Origin: Chloroflexota bacterium
Lineage (GTDB): Bacteria; Chloroflexota; UBA11872; UBA12225
Assembly: GCA_030447525.1 (NCBI GenBank)
Contig: JAUJOR010000004.1
Coordinates: 148,600-193,398, forward strand
Direction of reading: 5' to 3'
Length of the DNA: 44,799 bases
Shown here: one piece after another, positions 31,414-40,500 of the stretch
Position numbering within the stretch: the stretch's first letter is position 1
How the letters are laid out: every line of letters starts with the position of its first letter
Made by a program: the position numbers and the translations under genes
Notes under the pieces: model-generated
What the model was told of the DNA's origin: nothing
Databases searched by the model: none
The model's input: only the letters and a program-made list of their open reading frames with translations

Positions 31414-33198
31414 ATGACCGCATCACAGCCCGCCACACGATCCATTGAGCTTCCACCCGCGACGGGGGCCGCGCCCGGCACCCCCATCGCCCCGGGGGCC
31501 AGTCTCCTGTGGCCCCCGGGGCGGCCCCCCTCTCCGGGACGGGCCCGCCTGGAGGGGGCCACCAGCGCCGATCTCGACCTCCCCGACGTGATCCGCGCCC
31601 TGACCAACAACGACCGTAACCGGGAGGCCCTGGTCGTGGGCCTGCTCTCGGAGCTGTGCACCGATCCCGAGGTGATCCGCTACCGGCAAGACGTTCTGGC
31701 CGACTTGCTGGACGACTCCCGGTTGCGTACCGCCCTCCACGACCTTGCACCCGACCTGCACCTGCTCAGTCAGGGCCCCGGTCCGCGCCTGCGTCACGCC
31801 TGGTCGGTTGCCCACGTCGCCCACCGCCTGGAGCAGCTTGAGCGCTACGTCGAGGTCGCCCTGCGCTTGCGCCAGACCCTGGAGGACGCCCCCGCTCGCT
31901 CGGCAGCCCTGTTGGGGCTGCGGGCGCATCTGGAGGTCGTCACAACCGCCCCCCAGTTCCGGGCCTTGCAGGAGGAGGCGCCCGCCCTACGGGCCGTGCT
32001 CGACCGCGTGGGGAGCCTCACCATCGGCATCAATCTGACGCGTGACCTGCTGCCTGAGGGGGCCACGATCCTGTCCATCAGCCCGGATAAGGTGGAGGGC
32101 AGGGCCCCGCTCCTGGAGCGCCTGCTGGGCCGAGGGGGCGCCGAGCGTGGCCTGGCGCCCCTGTACGACGTGGACGTGGCCAACGCCGAGAACCCCCTTT
32201 TCCGTGACCTGCGCAAGCTGCTGGAGGCGGTGGTCGCGCCCGTGGCCGGCGCCCTGGGGCGCTACGCCGAGGTCAACGCCGCCGGCCTCAGCGCCCTGGA
32301 GCCGGAGATCGTCTTCTTGCTCAACGCCGTGGCCTTTGTGCAGCGCCTGAGCGGGGCCGGGCTGCCGGTCTGTCGTCCGGAGCTCGCCCCGGCGGACGAG
32401 CGCGTCACCATCCTGGAAGAGGGCTACAACGTCAGCCTGGCCCTGCGGGTGGTGGCCGGGCAGGCCCCGGCGGCCGACGCCCCGGGGGGCGTCGTCACCA
32501 ATGCCGTGGCGTTCGACGGGATACAGGGGCGCGTCTGGATCCTGACCGGGCCCAACCGCGGGGGAAAGACGACCTATACCCGGGCCGTAGGGCTGGCCCA
32601 GGTGCTGTTCCAGGCCGGGCTGCACGTCCCAGCGCTCGCCGCCCGCCTCAGCCCGGCGGACGCCATCTTTACCCATTTCCCCGTCGCCGAGGGCACCGGG
32701 CGGGGCCTGGGGCGGCTGGACGAGGAGGCCGCTCGGCTGGGACAGATCTTCCAGCAGGCTACCTCCCGCAGCGTCATTCTCCTGAACGAGGTGCTGGCCG
32801 GGACGAGCGCGATCGAGGCCCTGGGGCTGGCCTTCGACGCCGTGCGGGGGCTGCGCCTCCTGGGGGCCCGCGCCATTTACACCACCCACCTGCACGAGCT
32901 GGCGGCGCGCGTGGAAGAGATCAACGTCGGTACCCCGGGCGACGCCCTGGTGGGGAGCCTGGTAGCGGACGTCGCCGGCCCGGAGGCGGGGAGCGCCCCC
33001 AGCGAGCCGGCCGTGATCGGGCCACGCCACCGGCGCACCTTTCGCATCCTGCCGGGGCCACCACGTAACGTCAGCTACGCCTCGGAGATTGCCGAGCAGC
33101 ACGGGATCAGCTACGCCCAGCTCCTCGACCTCCTCCGGCGACGGGGCATCCTCGGCGGGGCACCCCCGCTACCGCCCGCCTCCGCCGGGTCGGGCTGA
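31414..33198 (+). CDS. MutS-like ATPase lacking a mismatch-binding domain
   Basis: A 594-residue protein with the MutS core (lever/clamp helices, about 50-340) and ABC-type ATPase but no N-terminal mismatch-recognition or connector domain, and no C-terminal Smr nuclease. ATPase motifs: Walker A GPNRGGKTTYT (about 379), signature region GLGRLDEEAARLG, Walker B SVILLNEVLAGTS where Asn replaces the usual Asp before Glu, and TTHLHELA. Such shortened MutS relatives are widespread and mostly uncharacterised; classic mismatch repair is unlikely. Pro-rich termini flank the core. It diverges from the MalK-type gene. The ribosome binding site is weak. Confidence 0.88.
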   Translation: MTASQPATRSIELPPATGAAPGTPIAPGASLLWPPGRPPSPGRARLEGATSADLDLPDVIRALTNNDRNREALVVGLLSELCTDPEVIRYRQDVLADLLDDSRLRTALHDLAPDLHLLSQGPGPRLRHAWSVAHVAHRLEQLERYVEVALRLRQTLEDAPARSAALLGLRAHLEVVTTAPQFRALQEEAPALRAVLDRVGSLTIGINLTRDLLPEGATILSISPDKVEGRAPLLERLLGRGGAERGLAPLYDVDVANAENPLFRDLRKLLEAVVAPVAGALGRYAEVNAAGLSALEPEIVFLLNAVAFVQRLSGAGLPVCRPELAPADERVTILEEGYNVSLALRVVAGQAPAADAPGGVVTNAVAFDGIQGRVWILTGPNRGGKTTYTRAVGLAQVLFQAGLHVPALAARLSPADAIFTHFPVAEGTGRGLGRLDEEAARLGQIFQQATSRSVILLNEVLAGTSAIEALGLAFDAVRGLRLLGARAIYTTHLHELAARVEEINVGTPGDALVGSLVADVAGPEAGSAPSEPAVIGPRHRRTFRILPGPPRNVSYASEIAEQHGISYAQLLDLLRRRGILGGAPPLPPASAGSG

Positions 33199-33331
33199 CA
33201 CCTGGCGCCCCGGCCCTTGGCACCTGGATGGCCCAGCGACCAGACGTTGGTGAAGCCTTGGCGGTGCTACCATGGTGCATTGATCGAGAGGGCATGAGAT
33301 AGCGGTCGACGTCGTTCGGCGAAGGTTCACC

Positions 33332-33754
33332 GTGGAGCAGTACCACCAGATGGGCGAGAGCGGCATCCTGGCCGAGGACGACCGGCTGGAGCTCCTGGAC
33401 GGGGAGATCCTGAAAATGGGCCCCATCGGCGCGCGCCATGCAGACGCGGTGAATCGTGCAACGCGGGCCTTTAGTCGGCGGATAGGCGACACCGCGATTG
33501 TGAGTCTGCAGAATCCCATCCGCCTGGACGGGCATTCGGAGCCCCAGCCGGACCTGGCCCTACTGCGGCCCCGTACCGGAGGCGACGCCCGAGCGCACCC
33601 CGGACCGCAAGACGTGCTGCTGGTCTTGGAAGTCGCGGAGACGTCGGCCGCGTTCGACCGCCAGGTAAAGCTGCCGCTCTACGCCCGCGTGCCGGTTGAC
33701 GTAGCGTCGGCACGCCCGCCGGCGGCCCGGCCTGGCACGGCGCAGGTTCAGTGA
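33332..33754 (+). pseudogene. Uma2-family (DUF820) protein, truncated
   Basis: A PD-(D/E)xK nuclease-fold protein. Typical parts are seen: EQYHQMGESGILAEDDRLELLDGEI, MGPIGARHADAV, SEPQPDLALLRP and VLLVLEVAETS with the fold's Asp, Glu and K109 in RQVKLPLYAR. Family members run to about 190 residues; this one leaves the family pattern after LYAR and stops at 140. Family-like residues VVRRRFTV also extend upstream of the GTG start without a normal start codon: the nearby ATG at 33294 is in another frame and meets TAG. So both ends look damaged. These proteins multiply in Chloroflexota and cyanobacteria and their function is not settled. Confidence 0.65.
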
Positions 33755-33763
33755 CTGGGCCGG

Positions 33764-34894
33764 CTAGTCTTCCACGCGGTAGCGGGCGAGGGCCTGGGGA
33801 TCGAGCTCGATCCCCAGGCCGGGAGCCTCGGGGACGGGGAGGTAGCCCCCCGTCTGGCGTAAGGGGGTCAGCAGGAGGTCTTCGCGCAAGGGGTTCTCGC
33901 TGCGGTCGTACTCCAGCAGGGGCTCGGTAGGGGTGATGGAGGGCGAGGCGTCCGGAATGGTGGCCAGGAAGTGCAGCGAGGCGGCCAGGGAGACGGCCGT
34001 TCCCCAGCAGTGGGGGACGAGGCGGACGTGGTGGGCGTCGGCCAGGGTCTGGATACGAGCCATGGCGGAGAATCCACCGCAGATGATGATGTCCGGCTGG
34101 ACTACGTCGACCGCCCGCGTGGCGATCATCTCCCGGAAGGGGTGCAGGCCGGCCAGGCTCTCCCCGCCGGCGACGGGGATGGCCACGGTGCGCCGCACCT
34201 CGCGGTACCCTTCCAGGTCGGTGGGTGGCAGGGGCTCCTCGTACCAGGCGATCTCCGCCCCCTCGATCCCCCGGCCGACCCAGACGGCCGTGGCCACGTC
34301 CCAGGCGCAGTTGGCATCCACCGCCAGCCCCATCTCCGGTCCCAGGGCCTCCCGCAAGGCATGCACCAGGGCGACGTCCTGCCGGGGGACGAACCCGATC
34401 TTGACCTTGGTGGCGGAGAACCCCTCGGCCTTGTAGCCCAGGGCCTCCTCCACGAGACCCTCTCGCCAGGCGTCGAGCGATTCCCAGCGCTGCAAGCGGT
34501 ACAGGCCGGTGGCGTACACCTTGATGCGGTTGCGGAAGGCGCCCCCGAGCAGGCGGGAGACGGGCACGCCGCTGGCCTTGCCCGCCAGGTCGAGGAGGGC
34601 GATCTCCAGGCCGCTGATGACCCCGTAGTGCCCCCCCCGCAGTCCGCCCAGGGTGTGCCACAGCACCTGCCAGTCGCGCGGGTCGCGCCCCTGCAGGAGG
34701 GGGGCGTAGACGCCCGCAACGGCGGGGGGAATGGCGGCCGGGGCACCGGAGCATTGCCCCCAGCCGGTGAGCCCTTCGTCTGTGCGCAGCTCTACCAGCA
34801 CCGCCTCCCGGGCCGGATAGAAGCCCTGGGAGTAGTAGAATGCGTTCGAAATGGAGGCGCGCAGGGGGTGGGTGATGACCTCAGTGATCTTCAT
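33764..34894 (-). CDS. Enolase-superfamily acid-sugar dehydratase (MR/MLE type)
   Basis: A 376-residue mandelate racemase/muconate lactonizing enzyme relative. The catalytic K-x-K is K163/K165 in ATKVKIG; metal ligands are D193 (VDANCAW), E219 (WYEEPL) and E245 (AGGESL); D268 and H295 (VPHCWGT) form the His-Asp pair. That set is typical of acid-sugar dehydratases such as galactonate- or glucarate-type enzymes rather than lactonizers. A sugar-acid role is supported by the aldolase and binding-protein genes about 1-3 kb away. The start at 34894 has GAGGAG 13 bases upstream; a TATAGA box lies further up. Confidence 0.92.
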   Translation of the reverse strand: MKITEVITHPLRASISNAFYYSQGFYPAREAVLVELRTDEGLTGWGQCSGAPAAIPPAVAGVYAPLLQGRDPRDWQVLWHTLGGLRGGHYGVISGLEIALLDLAGKASGVPVSRLLGGAFRNRIKVYATGLYRLQRWESLDAWREGLVEEALGYKAEGFSATKVKIGFVPRQDVALVHALREALGPEMGLAVDANCAWDVATAVWVGRGIEGAEIAWYEEPLPPTDLEGYREVRRTVAIPVAGGESLAGLHPFREMIATRAVDVVQPDIIICGGFSAMARIQTLADAHHVRLVPHCWGTAVSLAASLHFLATIPDASPSITPTEPLLEYDRSENPLREDLLLTPLRQTGGYLPVPEAPGLGIELDPQALARYRVED

Positions 34895-35350
34895 GCTCGG
34901 TGAGTCACTCCTCGCCCGGATCGCCCCTCGAGGGGCCCGCTGATTCTATAGGTCGTCGATGCTTGCCTCGCCGGAAGCCGCCCAGGAGACCGGCTAACCC
35001 CGAGAGGGGAAGGTCAGGCTCGCCTTCCACAGGGCGCCGGCCACGCTCCCAATGGAGCGCCGGGCCATCACCCCGATCCCCTTCTATGCCGGCTCCAACG
35101 TCGCAGGGGGGTGGCACTGCCCCGCTGCGGGGACGCACTGGACGAGGCAGGCCCGGCCGTAGGACAGCCCCGGACGGCGTGCTGGGCGGTGGGAGATTGT
35201 CTGCGGCGTCCCGGCGTCCCGGGTTACGGCATAGAACTTGCTCGCGTGCCCTCGCTCGCCGGAAGGGGGGCGTTGCGGGAGCCGTCTGGCGGCCGCCTCT
35301 GCGCAAGACTGGCGCCATTGTGCCCCGGGAAGCAAGTACGAGCCACGAGC
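34895..35350. other. Gap with the palindrome GCCCCTCGAGGGGC
   Basis: 456 bases without a convincing gene. A perfect 14-bp palindrome lies at 34923-34936, between the TATAGA -10-like box of the dehydratase gene (minus strand, about 34946-34951) and its ribosome binding site, so it would be a hairpin in the leader or an operator. Confidence 0.45.
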
Positions 35351-35593
35351 ATGGAGCCATACACCGTTGCCGACCGCTTGCGCTGGCTAGAGCAAAACGT
35401 GCAAGGTATCGCCCACGAGCTGGAATCGCTCCAGGCGCAGCTCCGCGCCCTTACCGTCCGCCCCCCCCAGATGCACCGCTACGAGCAGAAGATGGTGCGC
35501 CTGCTGCAGGCGCAGATGGATCTGATCGGCAAGCAGTGCGATCTCCTGCGCGAGCAGCTTGGCCAGTTGCGACGGTCCGACGACCAGAGCTAG
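35351..35593 (+). CDS. 80-residue coiled-coil protein
   Basis: A small, soluble, highly helical protein: heptad-like Leu spacing runs from RLRWLEQNVQGIAHELESLQ to MDLIGKQCDLLREQLGQL, broken by TVRPPQ in the middle, so two antiparallel helices are likely. One Cys. No family recognised. The ribosome binding site is weak and the longer frame upstream to 35111 is not supported. It lies 290 bases before the binding-protein gene; the gap between shows no clear signal. Confidence 0.5.
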   Translation: MEPYTVADRLRWLEQNVQGIAHELESLQAQLRALTVRPPQMHRYEQKMVRLLQAQMDLIGKQCDLLREQLGQLRRSDDQS

Positions 35594-35882
35594 CGCCGGC
35601 CCGGGTCAGCCCTCCCCAAAATCCCAGCAGACGAGCGCGGCCGGGCCCGCCCGACGCCGCGTCTGTGGCCATCGCGACACCCTGACCTCGAGCCGGAGGG
35701 CAGATCATCAGCTGCCTGGCGCGGGCAAGGCGCCGGCGGGGGCTGGGCCGCTGGACAGGGGCAGGCCCATGGCGCGATGCTAGGGCAGCGGCCGAGCCTG
35801 CTCGCTCGGCCAGACGGTTGCAGGCCGGGTATCCACCGGGCGAGCGGTTAGGGATAGCCATAGACCTAGAAAGGGAACAGCT

Positions 35883-37262
35883 ATGAGGGGCCATGGCGGG
35901 GGGGCGTGGGGAGATCGAGAGGGACGTCGTCCGGCGACGCGGCGCTGCTTCCTGATGGAGAGTGCCAGCGCGGGGCTGGCAGCAGGTGGCCCGCTGGCGC
36001 TCCTAGCAGGCTGCGCGCCCGGCGGGGAGAGCGCCCCGGCGGCAACCTCCACCGGGCCGGTAAAGCTGCGCTTCGTGCCGGCGAACTGGCACCTGGAAGA
36101 AGACAAGCGGGTGGTGGAGCAGTTCCAGGCGGAGAACCCCCGCTTCGTGGTGGAGATCGAGCCCATCACCGGCAATTACATCGAGAAGATCACCGCCTTG
36201 CAGGCGGGGGACTCTCTCCCGGACAACCTCTACACCGCGGACGTCTACGTCAAGCCAATGGCGGTCAACAGGATCGCCGCCGATCTAGAAAAGCTGGCCC
36301 AGAAAGACCGGCAGTTCAGCCTCAAAGACGTCTATCCGGTGATGCTCGACCTCGGCCGCACCAAGGAGATGCCGGGGCTGTACATGCTCCCCTGGTCGCT
36401 GGACGTCCTGGTGCTCTACTACAACAAGACCATGTTCAGCGCCGCCGGTGTGGCCTTCCCCAGAGCCACCTGGACGGTAAGCGACATGATCGAGGCCGCC
36501 AAGCGTCTGACCAAGGACACGGGCGACCCGGCGACGTCGCAGTACGGCATCGTCCTGAACTGGACGTGGTGGGCCGAGTACGTCCCCTGGATGCGCGGCC
36601 ATGGGGGGGACGTACTCAGCGCCGACGGCAAGAAGTGCACCGTCGACGCCGCCGGTTCGATCGAAGGCCTGGAGGCCATGACCGGGCTAGTGACGAAGCA
36701 CAAGGTAGCCCCGCCGCCGGGGACGAACTTCGGGGGCGACCCCTTCAACCTGGGCAAGGTGGCCATGATGGCCACCATCCGCAACGGCGCCGCCGCCATC
36801 CGCAAGGCCAATGTGGGGTTCGATTGGGATGCCGAGGTCCGGCCGGCCATGCCCAAGAAGCGGGTCACCGGCATGGGCACCGCCGGCAACGCCGTGTCCA
36901 CGCAGACCAAGACCCCCGACGCGGCCTGGACGCTGGCCAAATATCTGATCAGCCCGCCGGCCCAGAAGATCTACGCCAGCACCTACGCCAACGTGCCGGT
37001 CCTCAAGTCCATGAGCAATGACCCATCCTGGCGCTCCCTGGCGGCCCCCCCGGCGAACGCGGAGGCATTCGTCAAGGCGGCGGACTTCGGCACGCTCCCG
37101 CCGGAGTTCCCGCTGGCCTGCGGGAGCGTCTACAACGGGGACGTGCAGCGGTTCATGAACGAGGCCATCAACAACGTCCTCTCCGGCAAGATCGGCGCCT
37201 CCCCCGCGCTCGGCGAGGCGGCACGCCAGATCAACGCCTGCCTGGCGACCGGCGCCAGGTAG
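35883..37262 (+). CDS. ABC importer solute-binding lipoprotein (family 1)
   Basis: Captures a sugar-like solute outside the membrane. The 459-residue protein has a twin-arginine type signal (R20-R21-C-F-L-M, hydrophobic stretch, lipobox LLAGC with C44), then a two-lobe binding fold: VKLRFVPANW, NWTWWAEYVPWMRGHGG and WTLAKYLISPPAQKIYAS are typical. AAGGG lies 8 bases before the ATG. The downstream neighbour is an aldolase, 46 bases on. Permease genes that usually follow are absent, and the nearest importer ATPase is 4.7 kb away, so the partner must lie elsewhere or was lost. Confidence 0.92.
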   Translation: MRGHGGGAWGDREGRRPATRRCFLMESASAGLAAGGPLALLAGCAPGGESAPAATSTGPVKLRFVPANWHLEEDKRVVEQFQAENPRFVVEIEPITGNYIEKITALQAGDSLPDNLYTADVYVKPMAVNRIAADLEKLAQKDRQFSLKDVYPVMLDLGRTKEMPGLYMLPWSLDVLVLYYNKTMFSAAGVAFPRATWTVSDMIEAAKRLTKDTGDPATSQYGIVLNWTWWAEYVPWMRGHGGDVLSADGKKCTVDAAGSIEGLEAMTGLVTKHKVAPPPGTNFGGDPFNLGKVAMMATIRNGAAAIRKANVGFDWDAEVRPAMPKKRVTGMGTAGNAVSTQTKTPDAAWTLAKYLISPPAQKIYASTYANVPVLKSMSNDPSWRSLAAPPANAEAFVKAADFGTLPPEFPLACGSVYNGDVQRFMNEAINNVLSGKIGASPALGEAARQINACLATGAR

Positions 37263-37308
37263 CCCTGCTCTATCGTTCCTCAACACGCCATTCAGGAGGG
37301 CATCAGAC

Positions 37309-38076
37309 GTGCGACCGAACGAGACGAAGCGCAAGCTGGCCAGCGGCCGGCCGGCCCTGGGGCTGTTCGTCTCCAGCGCCAGCCCGCTGACGGCTGAGAC
37401 TGCCGGTGGCCTGGGATTTGACTGGGTGCTGATCGATCTACAGCACGGTGAGAACGACCTGGGCAACCTGAGCGGCATGCTCACTGCCCTGGGGACGACG
37501 CCGGCCACACCGTTCGTCCGGGTGCCGGAGAACGACTCCATGCACATTCAGCGGGCCCTCGATCTCGGCGCCTATGGCGTGGTCGTGCCCATGGTGAATA
37601 CCCCGGCGGACGCGGAGGCCGTTGTCCAGGCGGTGCGGTACGCCCCCCGTGGTGCCCGCAGCTGGGGGCCCATCCGTGGCTTGCTGTACGGTGGACCGGA
37701 CTACCTCGTGGGGGCCGCCGAGGAGCTGATGGCCTTCGCCATGCTGGAGACAGCCCAGGCTATTGGCAACGCCCGAGAGGTGCTGTCAGTCGACGGCATT
37801 GACGGCTGCTTTGTCGGCCTAAACGACCTTTCCATCTCCCTGGGAGTCTCCAACGAGGCCGTTGCCGGAGAGACCCTGGCGCCGGCGGTGGAGGATGCCC
37901 TGATGGCGATCCTGGACGCCTGCCGGACTACCGGCAAGGTGCCGGGGGTGCAGCTCTATGGTCCCGGGGCCATCAACCGGCGCCTGCGCCAGGGCTTTCG
38001 ATTCATCGGCGCGGGTACCGAGCTGCGCGTCCTGCGAGACGCCGCCCTAGGCATCCTGGGGGCCATCGAGCGGTAG
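37309..38076 (+). CDS. HpcH/HpaI-family 2-oxo acid aldolase
   Basis: A class II, metal-dependent aldolase of 255 residues that cleaves 2-keto-3-deoxy acids to pyruvate plus an aldehyde. Motifs: VLIDLQHGEND with catalytic His46, the substrate Arg in VRVPEND (R71), the metal Glu in AMLETAQAI and the metal Asp in FVGLNDLSISLG (family GPxDLSxSLG, here with Leu-Asn). GTG start with AGGAGGG 8 bases upstream. It follows the solute-binding gene closely. With the enolase-type dehydratase it would complete acid-sugar breakdown. Confidence 0.93.
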   Translation: MRPNETKRKLASGRPALGLFVSSASPLTAETAGGLGFDWVLIDLQHGENDLGNLSGMLTALGTTPATPFVRVPENDSMHIQRALDLGAYGVVVPMVNTPADAEAVVQAVRYAPRGARSWGPIRGLLYGGPDYLVGAAEELMAFAMLETAQAIGNAREVLSVDGIDGCFVGLNDLSISLGVSNEAVAGETLAPAVEDALMAILDACRTTGKVPGVQLYGPGAINRRLRQGFRFIGAGTELRVLRDAALGILGAIER

Positions 38077-38084
38077 CCGGTAGC

Positions 38085-38112
38085 GCGCCGGCCGCGCACC
38101 TGCGCGCGGCGC
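38085..38112 (+). terminator. GC-rich hairpin after the aldolase gene
   Basis: GCGCCG and CGGCGC, with further GCGC pairing inside and an ACCT loop, 8 bases after the stop. No T tract. Confidence 0.45.
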
Positions 38113-38376
38113 TGCCCATGCGGGGCCTTCCTGGTCTGCGGGGGCAGCGGGTTTTCCCTGACGCCGGGACGGACGGGCGCCAGTACGCTTCCTTGTACTG
38201 GCCACTGCACAGCGCCTTGCACACACCGGCCTCAGAAGGGCCACGGCTCCATGTGCCCCCGTCCTGGCAGGGACCGCGCGGGGCGCCGGCTGGCTCTTGC
38301 GGGCCGGCGCGCTGCGAACAGACGGATGTCGCCAAGGGGAAGCGACCTGACGGCGGCCGGCCGGTATACCCGACAA

Positions 38377-38721
38377 GTGGAGCGACTCGTGGTCTCAGTG
38401 GCGCCCTCAGCCGCACCAGATAGGACGGCCCCGGAAGCAACGCGATTGGCAACGCAATGGGGGGCCACCCGCTGCCTGGTCGCCGCCACGGCGACGGCCG
38501 CCTTGATGGGAGTACCCCTTGGCCTCCTGCCTGGCGTCTGGACGGCTATTCGGCGCCGCCACGCCTTGCAGGCGATCGCCGCCGACCCGATCCACGGAGG
38601 GGCGGACGGGTCCGCTGTTTGCGCCAGCGCAAAGACACCACCTCAGACACAGGCTATACCGATCCGTGCCGGGAGCGACGCATCAGGGCGCCGGTCGCCG
38701 CGAGAGGAGCTGGTCTCGTGA
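38377..38721 (+). CDS. Possible 114-residue one-helix protein
   Basis: A weak gene call within an otherwise empty 788-base stretch. From GTG 38377 the product has an Ala/Thr-rich start, one hydrophobic segment (CLVAATATAALMGVPLGLLPGVW) followed by IRRRH, and a polar, low-complexity tail. A TATACC box ends 6 bases before the GTG, which would give a leaderless message as at the PfkB gene. No family recognised; it could be chance. I see nothing else in 38113-38864. Confidence 0.3.
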   Translation: MERLVVSVAPSAAPDRTAPEATRLATQWGATRCLVAATATAALMGVPLGLLPGVWTAIRRRHALQAIAADPIHGGADGSAVCASAKTPPQTQAIPIRAGSDASGRRSPREELVS

Positions 38722-38864
38722 GCGCAGCCGGGGTTGGTGCGGACCGGTGGGCAGTGACGGAGGCGCCGTGTACGCATAACCACTCCATGGTGCGAGTGAT
38801 GAATGCCGCACTGCGAGAGGGCTGATTCCCGCACCAGGCCCGAGACAGGCGCAGGGGACAAGGG

Positions 38865-39941
38865 GTGATCAGGCAGAGAACACCGGCCCTGGCCATGGCC
38901 ACGGCCACCACGGCGGTGCTGCTGGTGCTGATCTACGTCCGGTCACGGGGCCTGAAGGACTTTGACTCGGCGCTGATCGGCTACGCCGTGGGCAGCGTCT
39001 TCGTCATTGCCGCCCTGGTCTACCGCTACACCCTGTGGGTCGCGCGGCCCCCCACCTGGCGGTACTTCAAGGGAGGCTGGACGCAGTTCCTCTCCTGGCG
39101 CAACTTTCGGCGCTACACCACGCTCGTCCCCTTTGCCCTGTGGCGGGACATCTTCGGCCAGACCTTCATCCTCAAGCGCGGCCGGGTGCGTTGGGTGATG
39201 CACCTGGCCATTTTCTGGGGCGTGGTGCTTTCCTGTCTGATCACCTTCCCCCTCACCTTCGGCTGGATCCGCTTCTCGCTCATCCCGCCGGACGAGTATC
39301 AGCTGTGGTTCTTCGGCCTGCCCATCCTTCGCTTCCCGGCGGAGGCGGGGACCGGCTTCGCCCTGTTCCACGCCCTGGATTGGACGGCCTTGCTGCTCGT
39401 CGTCGGCGTCGGTATTGCCCTGTGGCGCCGCCTGCGGGACGTGGGCCTGCTGACGGTGCAGCGGTTCGGCTTCGACCTAGTGCCCCTGGTGCTGCTCCTA
39501 GCCATCGCCGTGACCGGCCTGGCCCTGACGGCGTCTTCGCTCTGGTGGGAGGGGAAGTTCTACTGGTTTATGTCCCTGACCCACCAGGTGGCGGTGGTGG
39601 CCTGGCTGCTCTCGCTCCCTTACGGCAAGTTCTTTCACATCGTGCAGCGCCCGGCGAGCATCGGGGTGACCCTCTACCAGACGGTCAGCCAGGACGTAGA
39701 GCACTATGGCCCCCAGGCCCAGACCGGACGCTGCCGGCGCTGCAACGCCGAGCTGCCGTCCCAGCAGTTTGTGCAGGACCTCAAGGCCACGCTGGGTGAC
39801 CTGGGCCAGGACTATCACCTAGGCAGCGAAGAGGGCTGGCTGCAAGACTACTGCCCCACCTGCAAGCGCGTCCTCCTTGGCCAAGCCTACTACCAGATGA
39901 TGGGAGAGCGGTTCCTCACGGCCGGGCGGCCCGCTCGCTGA
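38865..39941 (+). CDS. Membrane cytochrome b-like protein with zinc-ribbon tail
   Basis: A 358-residue membrane protein with about six to seven helices. His residues in the helices (WVMHLAIFWGVVLS, FHALDWTALLLVVG, LTHQVAVVAWLLSL, KFFHIVQRPASIG) suggest two heme b groups, as in NarI- and HdrE-like subunits. The soluble C-terminal part has two CxxC pairs (CRRC and CPTC), a likely zinc or rubredoxin-like site. GTG start, preceded by GGGGACAAGG. It directly precedes a molybdopterin oxidoreductase remnant, so it probably passes electrons between quinones and that enzyme. Whether its own C terminus is native is unsure because a deletion junction follows at once. Confidence 0.75.
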   Translation: MIRQRTPALAMATATTAVLLVLIYVRSRGLKDFDSALIGYAVGSVFVIAALVYRYTLWVARPPTWRYFKGGWTQFLSWRNFRRYTTLVPFALWRDIFGQTFILKRGRVRWVMHLAIFWGVVLSCLITFPLTFGWIRFSLIPPDEYQLWFFGLPILRFPAEAGTGFALFHALDWTALLLVVGVGIALWRRLRDVGLLTVQRFGFDLVPLVLLLAIAVTGLALTASSLWWEGKFYWFMSLTHQVAVVAWLLSLPYGKFFHIVQRPASIGVTLYQTVSQDVEHYGPQAQTGRCRRCNAELPSQQFVQDLKATLGDLGQDYHLGSEEGWLQDYCPTCKRVLLGQAYYQMMGERFLTAGRPAR

Positions 39942-39943
39942 TC

Positions 39944-40500
39944 ATGCACGCTCGGGGGATCGAGCACTCCAGCCATGGCGTGGACAACTGCCTGGCCTGC
40001 ATCAACCTAGCCCTGGCGCGCGGGCAGGTGGGCAAGCCGGGGAGCGGGACGATGATGATCACCGGGCAGGGCAACGGCCAGGGCGGGCGCGAGGTGGGAC
40101 AAAAGGCCAACCAGGACCTGGCGGCGCGCCTCGGCCGAGGACGCTACTTTCCCTATCGCTCCACGCGCCAGGTCTGGGATGAGCTGCGCCTGGCTTCCAA
40201 GGGGGGGATGTCAGACTATTACGGCATCACCTGGGAGAAGATCGACGCCCAGGGGGGCGTCTTCTGGCCCTGCCCGACGGAGGACCACCCGGGCACGCCA
40301 CGTCTCTTCACCGAGCGCTTCGGCCATGCGGACGGCCGGGCGCGCTTCCTGGCCATGTCCTACACCCCCCCGGCCGAGGAGCCCGGGGGCGAGTTCCCCT
40401 TTCGCCTCACCACCGGCGGGGTGGTCTACCACTACCTGAGCGGCACGCAGACCCGCCGGCTAGAGTTCCTGAACAGCCAGGCCCCGGAGCCATGGGTGGA
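39944..40500 (+). pseudogene. Molybdopterin oxidoreductase (assimilatory nitrate reductase-like), fragments
   Basis: About 185 residues of a molybdenum enzyme normally of 700 or more. The first piece, ARGIEHSSHGVDNCL to TGQGNGQGGREVGQKANQ, is from the middle of the family; at about 40114 it joins DLAARLGRGRYFPYRSTRQV, which belongs some 150 residues later; this runs through WEKIDAQGGVFWPCP and FRLTTGGVVYHYLSGTQTRR to APEPWVE and is then cut at about 40500. The iron-sulfur N terminus, the segment between and the cofactor-binding C terminus are missing. The frame stays open across the inner joint. It lies 2 bases after the cytochrome-like gene. Confidence 0.8.

Noticed and set aside
33332..33754. 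Uma2 gene as half of a toxin-antitoxin or defence system
   Set aside because: No partner gene is present, the family is dispersed and the copy is truncated.
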